A stretch of 64,000 nt of DNA from Ignelater luminosus (GCA_011009095.1 VTPC01090558.1:1115-65114), one strand, 5' to 3'; shown: positions 47,348 to 59,645, counted from the stretch's first letter. Translations and numbers: made by a program. Notes: a model not told the origin generated them from the sequence alone.

Positions 47348-50180
47348 ATGGAGGAGCGCGCAAATGTTTTGCGTGGAATGAAAATATGTCGTTTTTGCTT
47401 AAGCGAAGACGAACCACTAACCAATATTTACGAAAAAGATGGTAAACAATCGGTTCCCCTACCTTTGCAGATCATGGCTTGCATCGCTATCGAGGTTTGT
47501 GAATTCACTAATAAATTTTCTGTAATTTTTTTTCAAATTTTACACCAATAAAAATAATCAGTGTATAGCGATCGAATATTACAAAGATTTTTTTAAATAA
47601 GTGGCTGGAATGTCTGCTTGACGTTTTTGGAAGAAATTTTTCTTTCAAGAGAATTTTCTGTATTTTAAAAATTTTAATACCAAGTTTTCTATATTTGAAT
47701 GGTTTATATCTATGAATTATCCTTACTTCTTAACTATTAAAGACAATTACAGAATACTCAATACATCAAATTGTAGGTATTTGCTAATGATGGAATGCCA
47801 CAGTTAATATGCAAGAGTTGTCGCAATCTAACACAAGAAGCATATAATTTCAAAACAACCTGTAAAAAATCAGATGATGCTTTAAAATTATTTCTAGCAA
47901 CAGGAAATTTAATTAAGCCTGGTTCAAATAAACGCCGGGATGATGGTGATGTTGAAAAGACCTACCCTAAAAAACGCAGTTTACCAGAAAAACATTCAGA
48001 GAGTATTCAAAAAAAGACAAAAACTACAGAATTTGTTACCCTTAACTATGCGACTTCACTTGATTTACCAAGAAGCAGCTTATCTACAGAAACTCGAGAA
48101 TGTATTAAAGCTGATGTGGAAACAGAACGAATTATTGGAATGGAGGAAGATGAAGTAGAACGTTTTGAAGAAATTATCGAACAGAACATTTCAGAAGAAC
48201 AAACAAGCATTCAAGAGCAAGCGAAAAATACTGATGATGAAGATAATATCAATCCAATTTTGAAAGTTCCACAGGTAAATTATATTTTCATATTCATTAA
48301 AATCCTTTATATCTACTAAATAATTGGAAATTTTCAGGTTCAAACAGATGTTTTTCCATGCCCACATTGTGAACGCTCATTTCCTCTAAAGCAACTGTTA
48401 GACATACATGTTAGAAATCATGAAAGAGAAAGAAGTTTTGGCTGTGAGGAATGTGGTAGAAAATTTTTTACAAAATATGACTTAGGTAAACATATTCAAA
48501 CTCATTCTGACCTAAAACCATTCACTTGTGTTGTATGCAATAAGCAGTTTTCACGCGAATCTCTCTTACATCGTCATGAAAAAATCCATATTGATGTACC
48601 GAAATATTTATGTACATTTTGTGATCGTACTTTTCTTACTAGAGAAGATTTGGATGCTCATTCCGAAAAACACAAGAAAAAGCGACCATTCGCTTGCAGA
48701 TTGTGTAATAAAAGTTTTGTATTTAAACAAGGTTTAGAACGGCATGAATTAACTCATGCAGATCAAAAGCCACATAAATGTAATTATTGTGAAGCTAGTT
48801 TTACATCACCAATAAAACTTACTCGTCATATTACTTCACATGCTGGTTTACGTCCATACCCATGCAAACTCTGTGGACGCACATTCTTACTTAGTCATCA
48901 TCTTACCAGACATATGCGAAGCCATTATGCTGCAAAATCTGCAAATGTACAACCTGTTGGACAACATAAATGTGACGTCTGCAGCATGAGTTTTAGACGT
49001 AAAGATTCCCTTATTAATCATAGTGCTATTCATTCGATGGTTAATCTGAAGTGTGTTATCTGCAACACTGCTTTTGACAGTGCAAAAATGGTTAAAGAAC
49101 ATATTACTACTCATCTTTCTGGTTTACCATATCCATGTGACAGGTAAAAGAAATTGTTTATAGTTTAACGATTCCAATATTTTGATTTGTATGTCTTTTA
49201 CTACTAGGTGTGACTATTCATTTGATACCCAAGATCAATTGGAAGAGCATGAATTAAAACATGCAGAAATGGAATACGAAGAACAAATCGAAAAAGAAGT
49301 ATCATTGGAGGTACAACAAGCTCACGGTGTTGATGATGATGATGATGATGAAGAAGAAGATGATTATGGCTCGGGTGATGATGAAGTAGCAGAATTTACT
49401 ATAACAAATCCAGAGAATCCTGAAGTGGTTAGGAGATCTAAGAGAGAAACAAAGATAAAGAATTATGCACAATTTTTGAAAGATGAGCTTGGTTCAGACC
49501 TCGAAGATGAAGTAGTTGAACAAGAAGAAATACAAGAGGAGGAAGAAGAAGAAACTATAAAACCTGTTATTAGAATGGAAGGGACTAAAATGTATGCAAG
49601 AAAAAATGCACCGGAAAAACCAAAAGTGGTTCCAATTATAAAACCACCTGAAGTATCAACAGTTCCATTAGAACAAATTACACAGCCACAAATAACAACT
49701 TTAGAAAATCTAGGACTTAGCAGACAAACCGTTAATGCTTTGCCTAATAAGAAATACGTTGATATGAAAATTGGTGATAGAACAGTTCGAGTTCAAAAAT
49801 TAATGATGACTAAAGCAGAGATTGAAGCTATGGCACGCGAAGGAAAAATAGAGATGAAAGGAAACACTATTTTATTAAATAAAGGTAGAGCACCTTTGTC
49901 AGATAGTAAAATTGGAGAGAGTGATCGTGCACCATTAATACCAATGACAAAGCCTATTAGTTTACAATCAATTATTGATGATAAGCAAGCAATGCCAGTA
50001 CCAAAACCAATTGTTAAGAAAACTTATGTTAGAAAACCTGCAATTCACAATGTTGCCAAAGGTAGTGGAAATACTATAGAAGTGAAAGGAGAAACTTGTT
50101 CAACAATTAGCAGTGAAGCAGAACGACAAAGTACGAGTGAAAATACTAGATCTCAATCTGAAAATCAACCAACTTCTTAA
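47348..50180 (+). CDS. ZAD and C2H2 zinc-finger transcription factor
   Basis: Four exons, 47348-47494, 47777-48274, 48338-49143 and 49208-50180 (introns phase 0,0,2), give 807 aa. The ZAD domain spans about residues 14-85, with zinc ligands C14/C17 and C61/C64 split across exons 1 and 2; it usually mediates dimerisation and nuclear targeting. A charged linker follows. Ten C2H2 fingers occupy residues 223-502, from CPHC to the tenth, CDRCDYSF, whose first Cys lies in exon 3 and second in exon 4. An Asp/Glu-rich run (about 526-537), a second Glu-rich patch and a Ser/Thr-rich tail complete it. This is an insect-specific DNA-binding family. I cannot name the orthologue. All finger ligands seen are intact and no break is present. 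Confidence 0.92.
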
Positions 50181-50652
50181 ATTCTGCATTTAATTTGTTA
50201 ATTGGTTTGTTTCGATTATAGTGTTGGCAGCATTATTTATAATACGAAGAACCATACAATACATTATGTACAATTAGTAGATAGAGATTCTAATTTTTTG
50301 TTCGTTGGTTCTTGCTTTACTCTGTTCCATTTATAATGTAGACAGAAAAAGTTAACTTTAGGAGTGCATTTTTGATAATTTAAAGTGTTTTCTTAAAAAG
50401 AATATCAAGAATGGCTTCTTACAAATATTAGGAGTGGTTAAAATGGATTTTTGACATTCAGGGTATCCTAAATTAAAATATTCTGCAAACATAGAAATTT
50501 CTTACATAATACTAGCACAGAGTAAGTACAAAAGCAGAATAAGTACTCGTACATGGATTTTTTGATCTTTTAAAGTACTGTATATGACAAAGATAAAACA
50601 GCGGTAACCTAACTTCAGGGTAGGCCAGTATTGGTTAATTTCTTTATAATTT
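50181..50652. other. 3' flank of the zinc-finger gene
   Basis: 3' UTR and spacer. I did not find a clear AATAAA near the stop. The last bases lead into the GATAATTC duplication of the hAT element. Confidence 0.4.
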
Positions 50653-50789
50653 GATAATTCTAGTGTTGGGCATTTACCGGTAAATTATAAAATGCATAAT
50701 TTACTGGTTAATTAACTAAGTACATTTACTGGTGGTAAAAATTAATTTTTTGTGTTTTTTGGATAGTAATCATTTTGATATGAAATATA

Positions 50790-52393
50790 CAGTGTGCTGA
50801 TTAAGTATGGAACAAATTCATAACTTGAAAAGTATTCATATTTAGAAAAAAAGACAAAAAGGAGTGTAACGCTTTAAATTCTTGGGCATCTTTTAATATT
50901 ATGCACAAATCAATGACGTCATTGATATTTTTTTTAAATGGCAACCCCAAAATATCTGCAGATTATTATTCGTCATTGAATTCTGTGTACAATAATCTTT
51001 AAATTTTTTAAACTTGCTCATGCTTTTCGGAGATATAATATTTTTTGTTTAGAAAATTTAAAACATTCTAAATGGTATTTCAACTCTTTAAATCTAGTAC
51101 ACTTGATTTAAATTAAATTAAAAAATCAATTTTACGTTTGTCCATCGCAGTCGATCATTATCAGTATTTCTATTCTCTCCTTCTCTGTTAAACGCATCGT
51201 CATTGTTTGTTAAAAAATTGGGTCTTTACAATAAATAATATCGAGCTTCAAATAGTAAATGACAGAAATCTAACTAGATGACATAAGGTAAAATCAAGTT
51301 GATGTGTACTTGATTTTTTAATTTAATTTAAATCAAGTGTACTAGATTTAAATAGTTGAAATACCATTTAGAATGTTTTAAGTTACTAAACAAAAAAAAA
51401 ATAATATCTCCGAAAAGCATGAGCAAATTTAAAAAAATTGAAAATCATTGTACACAGAATTCAATGGTGAATAATAATCTGCAAAAATATTTTGGGGTTG
51501 CCATTTAAAAATAATAACAATGACCAAAGAGCGGCAGAGAATAGTTGATGCGTCATGAAAAGAATCAGTGACGTGTCGTACCAGTGGCGGAGCGTTTACC
51601 AAATACTATATAAATGCACGTAGCATGAGCGATGCATTACACTTGGATATAAGGAGTCGATCGCTAAATAACGTCGGCCTTGCTTAATTTTTTTCAGTAC
51701 TGTTAAAGTGTCATTTATCTAACGTTTAATTTTCTTAATATTTTGGATCGAAGAAATAAAATGCTTCTTGAATTTTGTTTAATTAACTTTTATTCAATAA
51801 TAAAAATTATCGCCATCTTCCTTGTCATTTTCTTCTAGTCATTGCATTGCTACATAGTGTCTCACATACCACAAACAACAACGGTATTCTGATTACATTA
51901 AAGTATTAATAAAGGTAAAGCATTTCAAACCCTAACAAATTTAATATTTATTATGATTAATTTTCATTTATTCAAACTGTAAATTCGTATTTATAATAGT
52001 AAAACAATGACATATTTGCACCTTTGTAATAATTAAAACTGAAAATATAAAATGAAAATGTGTTACACCACTGACCTCCGCTTATCTTGTAGAAAATATG
52101 TCACTATCCTACGCGAATTGCACATGTCTAGTCGTCCGTCTCAGTAATATCGATAAACTCAACGTGTTTAAATACATTGCGCTAACGTATACGGACAGGT
52201 TTCCTGGGCCATCAACTATTTCATGCCGCTCCTTAACAATGACGTCATTAGTCAAATAATTATGATGTCTTTGATTTGTGCATAATATTAAAAGATGCTC
52301 AACAATTTAAATTGTTACACCCCTTTTTGTTTTTTTCGAAATATTAATACTTTTCGAGTTATCAAATTTGCTCCATACTTAATCAGCACACTG
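50790..52393. mobile_element. Tc1-like palindromic element nested in the hAT
   Basis: The termini CAGTGTGCTGATTAAGTATG (from 50790, and inverted to 52393) are flanked by TA (50788-50789, 52394-52395). The arms stay alignable for about 150 bp, with shared blocks AAAAAGG(A/G)GTGTAAC and CATCTTTTAATATTATGCAC. After the inner insertion they go on with GAGCGGCA and ATAGTTGATG. No transposase frame. Confidence 0.8.
50931..51515. mobile_element. Inner palindrome nested in the Tc1-like element
   Basis: The arm 50936-51125 is the near-exact inverse of 51310-51506 (blocks GGCAACCCCAAAATAT, CATGCTTTTCGGAGATATAA, GGTATTTCAACT and TAGTACACTTGATTTAAAT) around a loop of about 180 nt. It interrupts the left arm of the outer element, whose sequence resumes right after it. 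Confidence 0.78.
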
Positions 52394-52657
52394 TATATGT
52401 TTTTAATTGGCATGTATATAAATAACTTGATAAATGCATATTTTTCAGTTTTTTATTAAATGTAAAAAATAAAAATTAAGAATTCATAGGGAACAAAAAG
52501 TATGAACACAGCCAGTGGTTTAAATAAAGATATTTAAATATTTTTTTAAAATATAAATAAGTTCAGAAGAAGATTAAATTATTTTCTTAAAGCAGTTATA
52601 ATAAAAAAAGATATTGGAGATCCGTGGCTTAAGGTACGTATGTATTGGATGATTTTT

Positions 52658-52776
52658 ATTTTTTATTTAATTTTCTCAACCAGTTTCGTTCAAATTTTTA
52701 CATTCATATTTAACAACAATTTTTTCCTGAAGATGTTCATTTGAACGAAACCGGTTGAGAAAATTAAATAAAAAAT
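52658..52776. mobile_element. Small hairpin MITE
   Basis: A 37-bp arm (52658-52694; core TTCTCAACCAGTTTCGTTC) is inverted at 52740-52776 with one obvious mismatch (CCGG for CCAG), around a 45-nt loop. It lies within the hAT, between the nested element and the transposase remnant. Confidence 0.75.
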
Positions 52777-53281
52777 AAAACACTTAAGGAAGTACTTTTG
52801 TTCAAATCTTCCAATAAAAAAAGAATCAAAAATTAGAAAAAAAATTTAAAAAAAAGTAAAAGTATTGCTTTGTTTCTTTTGGTTAGTTCGTTGTTTCTAA
52901 GCAATGTTGTTGCAATGACTAAAACTGGATTGTTACTTGTATAATGTTATTGCCATTTTTTGTTTTTCTTTACTCATTATTATTATCACTTCTTATTTCT
53001 GAATCTTTGTTTCTCCATTTTCATCACATTTATTAGTATCATTATTAGGTTCTTATTCATTTTCAAGAAAATAATAATAATATTTGGTATTACTCTGTTC
53101 TTGATTTTTTTTATTTTCAGTTTCCTGTTCAACATAGATTTCTTCATGTTCAGTGTTCTTGATTTCTTTTACTGACTTTTCTTCTGCACTTCTTCTGTTT
53201 AGTTGCTGGATTAAACTGATTAACTCTAAAATAGTCTTTAATAGTGTGCTTACTTTTATTTCTTCCTAAATCTTCTGGTTG

Positions 53282-55120
53282 TTACTCTTTATTGTCTGTA
53301 TTTTCATCTGGTGAATCTTTAAAATCTGAATATTCATAATTAGCATCAGTATTAATACTACTTATTTCATCATATAAAATGTTCTCATCTGTGGTTGTTT
53401 GCTCCTCATCTATTATTCCATCTACGTCCATTTGTTCATGCTGAACATCTAGATTTTTTCTTAATTCATTGTACCTAGCATCAATATCTGTACCTTTAAA
53501 TAATTCCAAGTTAAGTTTTATTGACACCATCTTGTGAGTTCTATCAACAGTTAGTTTGTTTCTTTTTTTTGTTTTTATGTTGGAGAAAGTACTCCAATTA
53601 CGTTTATTGACAGTGGAGGTTGCTGGTATACTTGAGATCCTCATTGCAATTTTAGCAAGCTCCCTATCTTTGCAGAATGCTTTCCATCAAGTAAGGGGGC
53701 TGCAATTTTTAGCTGCACGCCATACTGCACTTTGCGCTTGCACCCACAGTTCCTGTTTAGTTTCGAAATTTGCCAAATCACTTAAAATTTTATCCACATT
53801 AAAGTTGTATTTTTCTGCCATTGATGTAATAAAATTTAAAGCCGTCAATTCCTGTTCTTCACTTAAACATTCTTTTAATTCTGGATGTAGCCGAGTTGCT
53901 GCAATATGCAAATCGCTCAAGATAAATTCTTTCCGGGACAGAATCTGTTGTTTAATTTGATTTTGATCGGCACGATTTAGGGAAGTCAACTGAACACTTA
54001 TTACAGATTCTACATTTTTTATTCAAGGTAGAACATAGGACAAAAGAGGTTCATTTCCTTCCAGTTGTTTAATTAAGTTGCAAATGGGACTCAGCATGTC
54101 AAACACAACCTTAATTGTTGGCCAAAATTCTTCTTCATCAAATAGCAGTTTTCTCGGATTTTAGGGTATTATTGAATTTACAGATCTTTCTACAGCTGCT
54201 GCTGTAATTGATTCCTTTGCTTTCATCAAATTTTCAATGGAGTTACAAATTGATAGCCATCTGGTCTCTACCATCATTAATAATGAAATTTCTTTAGAAT
54301 ATAGTTGAGTCTGTTTATTTTTTAAAATCTGTCGTGGTAGATGTTTATTTTTAAAAAATTTTATAATTTTTTTTTGCATTGGCAACAATTTTGGGTATTT
54401 GATTAACACATTGTAAAATATCTTTTGCATTATCTGTAACTACAGAAGATATTTTATCTTCCCCAATTTCTGTAATTGCCTTGGACCATATTTGTGAAAT
54501 ATACTCTGCGATATTAAAGTCATCGATTCAGCCAACTCTATTTCAGCTTTTGTTAATGCTTCTACAATGCTATATTCTTTGTCCAGCATTTTTGTCGATA
54601 GTTGTTTTCTACTGGGAGGTGTATATGACGGCCGAAGTACTCTCATCCACTGCTTAAAAAATTCATTTTCAATAAGATTGAAAGACACTCTGCCCGAATA
54701 AAAGCTTCGTGCTAATAGGCTATCCAGTTGTTCTTTACTTCCTTCCGGCATTTTATCTACAAATCTGTCAAGGATATTGATAGTCTCGGCCCTTGATGAA
54801 ATGAAACTTGAATCTTCGAATGAAACATCATCACTCATTATTCTTAGTGGTGTAGATGAAGTACTTGAACCAGCCTTTGATGCTAGAGCATTCTAAAGAA
54901 AATGTTTTTAAATATAAATTTTCAACATGAAATAGCTCAAATTACCATCCGCTTTGTTGGCACAAGTTTGAAATTTAAAGGTTGTATTTTTTTCCTGACC
55001 TTCTTTGGACACTTCGAACAGTATAAGAGTAACTGTTTGGTCATCCTTGCATTGGTGGTGTATTGGATACCACAGTAATTGCACTGTCCCTTTAGTTTAC
55101 CACGGTCTTTGAATATTTTA
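53282..55120 (-). pseudogene. hAT transposase with BED zinc finger, degenerate
   Basis: Read on the minus strand, it begins near 55120 with a BED-type finger (KGQCNYCG, then LLLYCSKCP). It continues at 54440-54838 with the FFKQWMRVLRPSYTPPSRKQLS region and at 54161-54430. Then comes 53687-53989 (an LHPELKECLSEEQ segment), and it ends at 53282-53644 with KRNWSTFSNIKTKKRNKLT, a hAT dimerisation motif, and an acidic tail. Stops and frame changes separate the pieces. Confidence 0.85.
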
Positions 55121-55509
55121 AAAAATCTCTATACAAATGTATCTTGTCTAGTCATTCTTAATCTAAATACATAAAAACAATGAAAAATTTTGTATTGCAA
55201 ATGATAAATGTTTCTAGTTTTTCTACTACATACCTCATATATTTTTTAGATGGTTTTAATATTAGTTTTAACTTTTTAAGACTTAACCAAAATTTTTAAC
55301 CAAACAAACTTTCTTTATCAAAACAAAGCCAAGATTGAGAAACATAACCTCACATTTGAACAAATATTCAAACTTTTTTCACCGATAACAAATACATATT
55401 TTACTACTAGTAAATTAAGGTAAAAAATGATAATTAACCTAAGTGGTTGATTAACTTGACCCAACACTAGATAATTCTGACAATTTAAACCAATCATGCA
55501 GTTCCAGCC

Positions 55510-55614
55510 TAGTGTGCCTTGATATTGTTTTATTAAATGTCATTTCATTCATGTGCCTTGATATTGTTTTATTAAATGAAGTGACATTTAATAAAACAAT
55601 ATCAAGGCACACTA
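55510..55614. mobile_element. hAT-type MITE 1
   Basis: The 105-bp element has inverted ends TAGTGTGCCTTGATATTG and is flanked by the perfect 8-mer TTCCAGCC (55502-55509, 55615-55622). It contains an extra internal copy of the terminus unit starting near 55554, so the unit occurs twice forward and once inverted. Confidence 0.88.
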
Positions 55615-55644
55615 TTCCAGCCTTCCCTGAAGTTAGGTCATGGA

Positions 55645-55860
55645 CTGTCACTAGCTAAACTGGATAAATCTAGTGTGCCTTGATATTTTTTTATTAAATA
55701 TTATTATTAAAAAAAATGACATTTAATAAAACAATATCAAGGCACAGATAAATCTAACTATCAATCCAAGGTTTGTGGGTTTGATCTCCGGCTGAGATCC
55801 TGAAATTTTTCACATGGAGAAATTTGTAAAAGGTTGATGCCATCATACAGGGCGGATGTT
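55645..55860 (+). repeat. Possible tRNA-derived SINE split by MITE 2
   Basis: TAGCTAAACTGGATAAA (near 55652) fits a Pol III A box (TRGCNNAGYNGG) with small deviations. Across the MITE, GGGTTTGATCTCC (near 55778) resembles a B box. Removing the MITE and one duplication brings them to tRNA-like spacing. No full tRNA fold is claimed. The body after the B box is unclassified. Confidence 0.45.
55671..55746. mobile_element. hAT-type MITE 2
   Basis: A 76-bp relative of the preceding MITE, with the same TAGTGTGCCTTGATATT end and an inverted copy, flanked by the 8-mer GATAAATC (55663-55670, 55747-55754). The right end lacks the last bases of the terminus. Confidence 0.85.
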
Positions 55861-56760
55861 AAGTGTGGCATTGAAAATACAATTTCAAAAAAATTAAATA
55901 AAATAATTTTCTGGGATGCATTCAAAATATATATGTGACAAAATATCTAACCTAACCTATGATTTTTGTATTTTGGTTTCCTTTTTATTTGCTGCATAGG
56001 TCGGATAGTTTACCTTGTGTATTCACACAGTGTTTACTCTGAACGATGGATTTAAAGATAATAAAGAAAGTAATAGTATATCATTACTTTAATTTGCAAA
56101 TGCTGTAAGTCCAAAATTGCTAATTTTACAGGAGAGCAAAAAAATTACATATTTCTTGAAAAATTTCTATCTAAAAGATGTTTCTGTATATAAAACATTC
56201 TTAATTGTGTTGAATGCCTTTTAAAAATTTTTGTAAAATACTGATTTTTTTAAATTCTAAGGGATTTATGACAACTTCCATTATGAATAATGGACTTATT
56301 TTTAGTAAAAAAAAACAAGTAAAATAATATTTTTATAGATCTGAATATTATACAAAACTTTAAAACTAAAAACATATCATTCTAAAACCTGGAAAATAAT
56401 TATTTGGTTTGGTAAATATACCTACTTATAACAGTTATCTATTGCTATTCTACGGATAAGACAAATGATCAAAAAAAGAATGAAAATGTTTTAGAATACT
56501 TTCTTTCAATTTTTGCAAGTTGAGGTAAAGCATTAGAAGGACAAGATAGTTCTCAATGAATGTTTCTTTGTTTCAAAGCAGCATAATCTTCGGTATGTCT
56601 GATTTTATAAAACGCTTTACCATCTGGTGTCTATTTTAGACATTGTAAGCCAGTAACCACAAGTTCCCCAACTTTACAACCGGGTCTAATTGGTGTTATA
56701 ATTTTGATGAAACTTAAGTCTTTAGAAAATCAAATTTTAGACATTTTCTCTGACACTTAA
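55861..56760. other. Intergenic DNA
   Basis: AT-rich. No gene supported until the minus-strand transposon-like fragment near 56.8 kb. Confidence 0.4.
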
Positions 56761-56764
56761 ACAT

Positions 56765-57614
56765 ACTTTTACATAATCTGCTGGGACATTAATAACTGTT
56801 CTCTGCAGTTTTCTTTCAGTGAAGGAATGCATGTGATCAGCCTCCATTTGAGTATGACCCTTTTCTAGGTATTTTTACTGTATATGTAGTGATGTTATTA
56901 ATAGCAGTACTTAAAAGAGCATTTGGTAGTGCAATATTCCTATTTTGAGAAGTACATTCATCACTATATACAATAATATCTTGGCCATCTTCTAGGTCTT
57001 TTAACATATACTCAAGGAGGAAAAGGCAGATTGTGGAAGAATAGTTATTAGCAGATACACCTCTAGCCGCTTCATGCCATATGAAACTATTCCACATTTG
57101 AATTCATATCTATTGTGGTAAAGTTATGAACCATTAATTTCATCTTAAAATAAAGAGCAGTTTGATTTGGGACCGAATAAGACTTAATCTGCATATCTAT
57201 ACAGAAAACATTATTTTTGAAGACTTTTCTGCATTTTTAGCTTCTCTGGTTTCATTTTTCTTGATCTGATGCAATGCATATTCTGCTTCAGATAAATTTT
57301 ATCTTTTATAGGTTTAAATAAGCTTAAATTCATTTTTTTCAGAAAGATTAGAAAAAAGTACTATAGATACCTACTGGCGCTTCATTTTGAATATTGCACT
57401 GTAATTTGTAAAATGTAATTAACAACAATTTCGAGCGCCAGTTGGGTTCCAAATAGAGTTTGGAAGACCTGACGTTATAGTAATGTGACTCGACTTTGGG
57501 CAGATGTTTAAAGAACCTTTTCAGAAGGTCTTTGCAGCTCTTTTCAATTTTCTGATCACGATTTACTTCAATTTCTTCTTTTTCATTTTCAGATTTGTTT
57601 TCCACAACTGTCAC
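56765..57614 (-). pseudogene. Fragments of a repetitive transposon-like protein (possibly DUF7869)
   Basis: 57348-57614 encodes a charged peptide ending in LPKVESHYYNVRSSKLYLEP and related text. 56837-57097 encodes WHEAARGVSANNYSS followed by IIVYSDECTSQNRNIAL. After a frame break near 56840 the sequence goes on with KGHTQMEADHMHSF. The SDECTSQNRN and GHTQMEADHMHS motifs recall a widespread uncharacterised insect family that I associate with an RNase H-like fold (DUF7869). That link is from memory and unverified. The frames are broken, so it is a relic. T-rich DNA to about 58.2 kb may be its decayed charged N-terminal part. Confidence 0.5.
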
Positions 57615-59390
57615 CTTTCCAATCTATAACAGTTCTTTCTTTTAGTCCAAGGGTATTTAAGATCATTTTTTTACACTTGAGGAGTAAACGTCCTTCTTGA
57701 TCTTTCTTTCTTTTTTCTGTTTCTATATCTTTTAGTGTCCTGTTGTTTTACCATTAGATTTATATAAATCTTTCCTTGATCGATGTCATACTTGACCAAA
57801 ATCTTTTAAACATTTCATCTCTTTCTTTTTCATTAAATAATTTACACTGCATGGTTTTGTTTTTAAAGAACTTTTACAGTTGCAAACATCTTTGATACAT
57901 CTTCTTTATCGTGATATCTTATAATTCCATACTCCATTACATTCTCTTTTTCTGTAATATTCTTCCTTTTCTTGTTTTCTTTTATTTACTTTATTTTGCT
58001 TCCTTTTGCCTCTTTTTTCTTCTAATCTTCTTCTCCTCTATATCGCTGATGACTTTATCTAATTCACTGCATATTCTCTTTTCTCTTATTACATAGTTAG
58101 AATCATCAGGATCTTCTATTTCCGACATCTTATAATGCTCATTTCTTCTTTTTCCATACAGTTACTTTTATTAATGTCTTCATTCTCTAATGGTTCTTCA
58201 TTTTGGAGTTTTTCCTGGTTCAAGCCTCTTTGTTGTTTATTATAGCTAAAGTACTAGTTTCTTCAGGTACATTAAATGTACTTTCTACATTATTAACTAT
58301 TTTCATCTAAATCATGGTCTAGTGTAAGAATATTTAAATATTTTTATCAAAGTTATGTAAAATACTCTTACCACAATGCACTAAAATGGTTTTGGTTTTA
58401 GAATTCCCCATAAGTTGGAAGTTAAAAAAAATACTTGGGAAGATCATCACAACATGCCAGTTTTTATGGCTTCCTACTCATTCAAAAATCTTCACTTTAC
58501 ACTCTTGTTATATAAATAACTATTATGTAATACATACTTACTCTGTAAAAGTCATTACATATTATCAAATATTATTTACCTTTAAAGTTCTTTCGGAAAC
58601 AAAAGCAGCTGATTTGCACAATATTTAGTGTAAATGTGCCCAACCAACATATAAACTCAAGGTGGGCCACAATCCAATTGGAAGATCTCGCTAATCACAG
58701 TAACAATACAACAAACTAACAAACCGAAGACACAGGGGATATGACAGATGCACATTTGTGTAGAAAAATGCATGTACTTTTCCCTCCAACTTGAGTGATT
58801 ATTTTGCTTCTGTACTTATTCTGTGATAATCAGGTTAGGAAATGACCAATAATGGTCTTAAAAAGAAAAAGGTTTTTGTGAACTATTGCATCACGGATAC
58901 TCGAAAAAGAAATCATGTTTTTATCTACTTTATTATAATTATAATGTAATTTATCCAAAATATATTCCTTTTTGAATTATTTTAGATGCTTGTTGGCCTT
59001 GACAATTTGGTAGTGTTGTGTTGGGTAAATATAGATTGTGTTCATTAAAACTTAAAGATTAATATTTGTAGTCTCAAAGTAACGTTACTAAAAGTTAATG
59101 TTTTTATTACATCTTATACAAAGTAAATTGGTAATTTGTTTTTTAGAAAATCAAGAGAAATCAAAAAATGATGAGTATCAAGTGCCACTTTGAATGTTCA
59201 CCAAAATCTTGCTTTCATGTCTTCATGAGCTTCAAACCTCATTTAACTAAATTTGGTGTTTGTACAACTTATATTTTCAATCCGAAGGAGTCGTTACTGA
59301 ATTTGCGAAGTCTGTCTGTATGTATGTCTGTCCGCATTTTTTGTCAAATTTTGAAATTTTGACTTTATTTTTGGATTTTACATCAAAAAC
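57615..59390. other. Intergenic DNA with T-rich low complexity
   Basis: Strong T/C-rich tracts at 57640-58240 (Lys/Glu codons if read on the minus strand), then AT-rich spacer. CTGTCTGTATGTATGTCTGTCC at 59311-59332 is a short simple repeat. No gene supported. Confidence 0.4.
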
Positions 59391-59645
59391 TAAAGACTGC
59401 GTGGCATCTTCGTTTTTTGATAACTCTTCGGGAACATAGTCAAAATGGCCGCCGAAGATTGGAAAATTTTCAAAAATTTTTTTTACTTTAGAATCATATT
59501 CTACATCAAAAAATAAGACAAATGTATACTTTTAGTTTTTTGATATCACCTCGGGAACATGGTCAAAATGGCTACCAAAATTTGAAAAAAGTAACAAAAC
59601 AGGAGTTCGTTGTGGTTATGCTTTGCGTTCCCAGATGTTTTCTTA
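59391..59645 (+). repeat. Dispersed repeat, copy 2
   Basis: Alignable to 20917-21165 throughout, in the same orientation and with the same internal duplication of an AACATGGTC/AATGGCCGCC unit. It lies just outside the DD37E element. Confidence 0.75.

Larger units (their letters stand above)
50661..55469 (-). mobile_element. 4.8 kb BED-finger hAT transposon with nested insertions
   Basis: The left terminus TAGTGTTGGG (50661) and inverted right terminus CCCAACACTA (ending 55469) are flanked by the identical 8-mer GATAATTC (50653-50660, 55470-55477). The interior holds a degenerate minus-strand transposase (53282-55120) and, near its 3' end, a Tc1-like palindrome that carries another palindrome. 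Confidence 0.93.

Noticed and set aside
49334-49372. GAT/GAA trinucleotide run as a microsatellite
   Set aside because: It is in frame within the zinc-finger gene and encodes its acidic patch.
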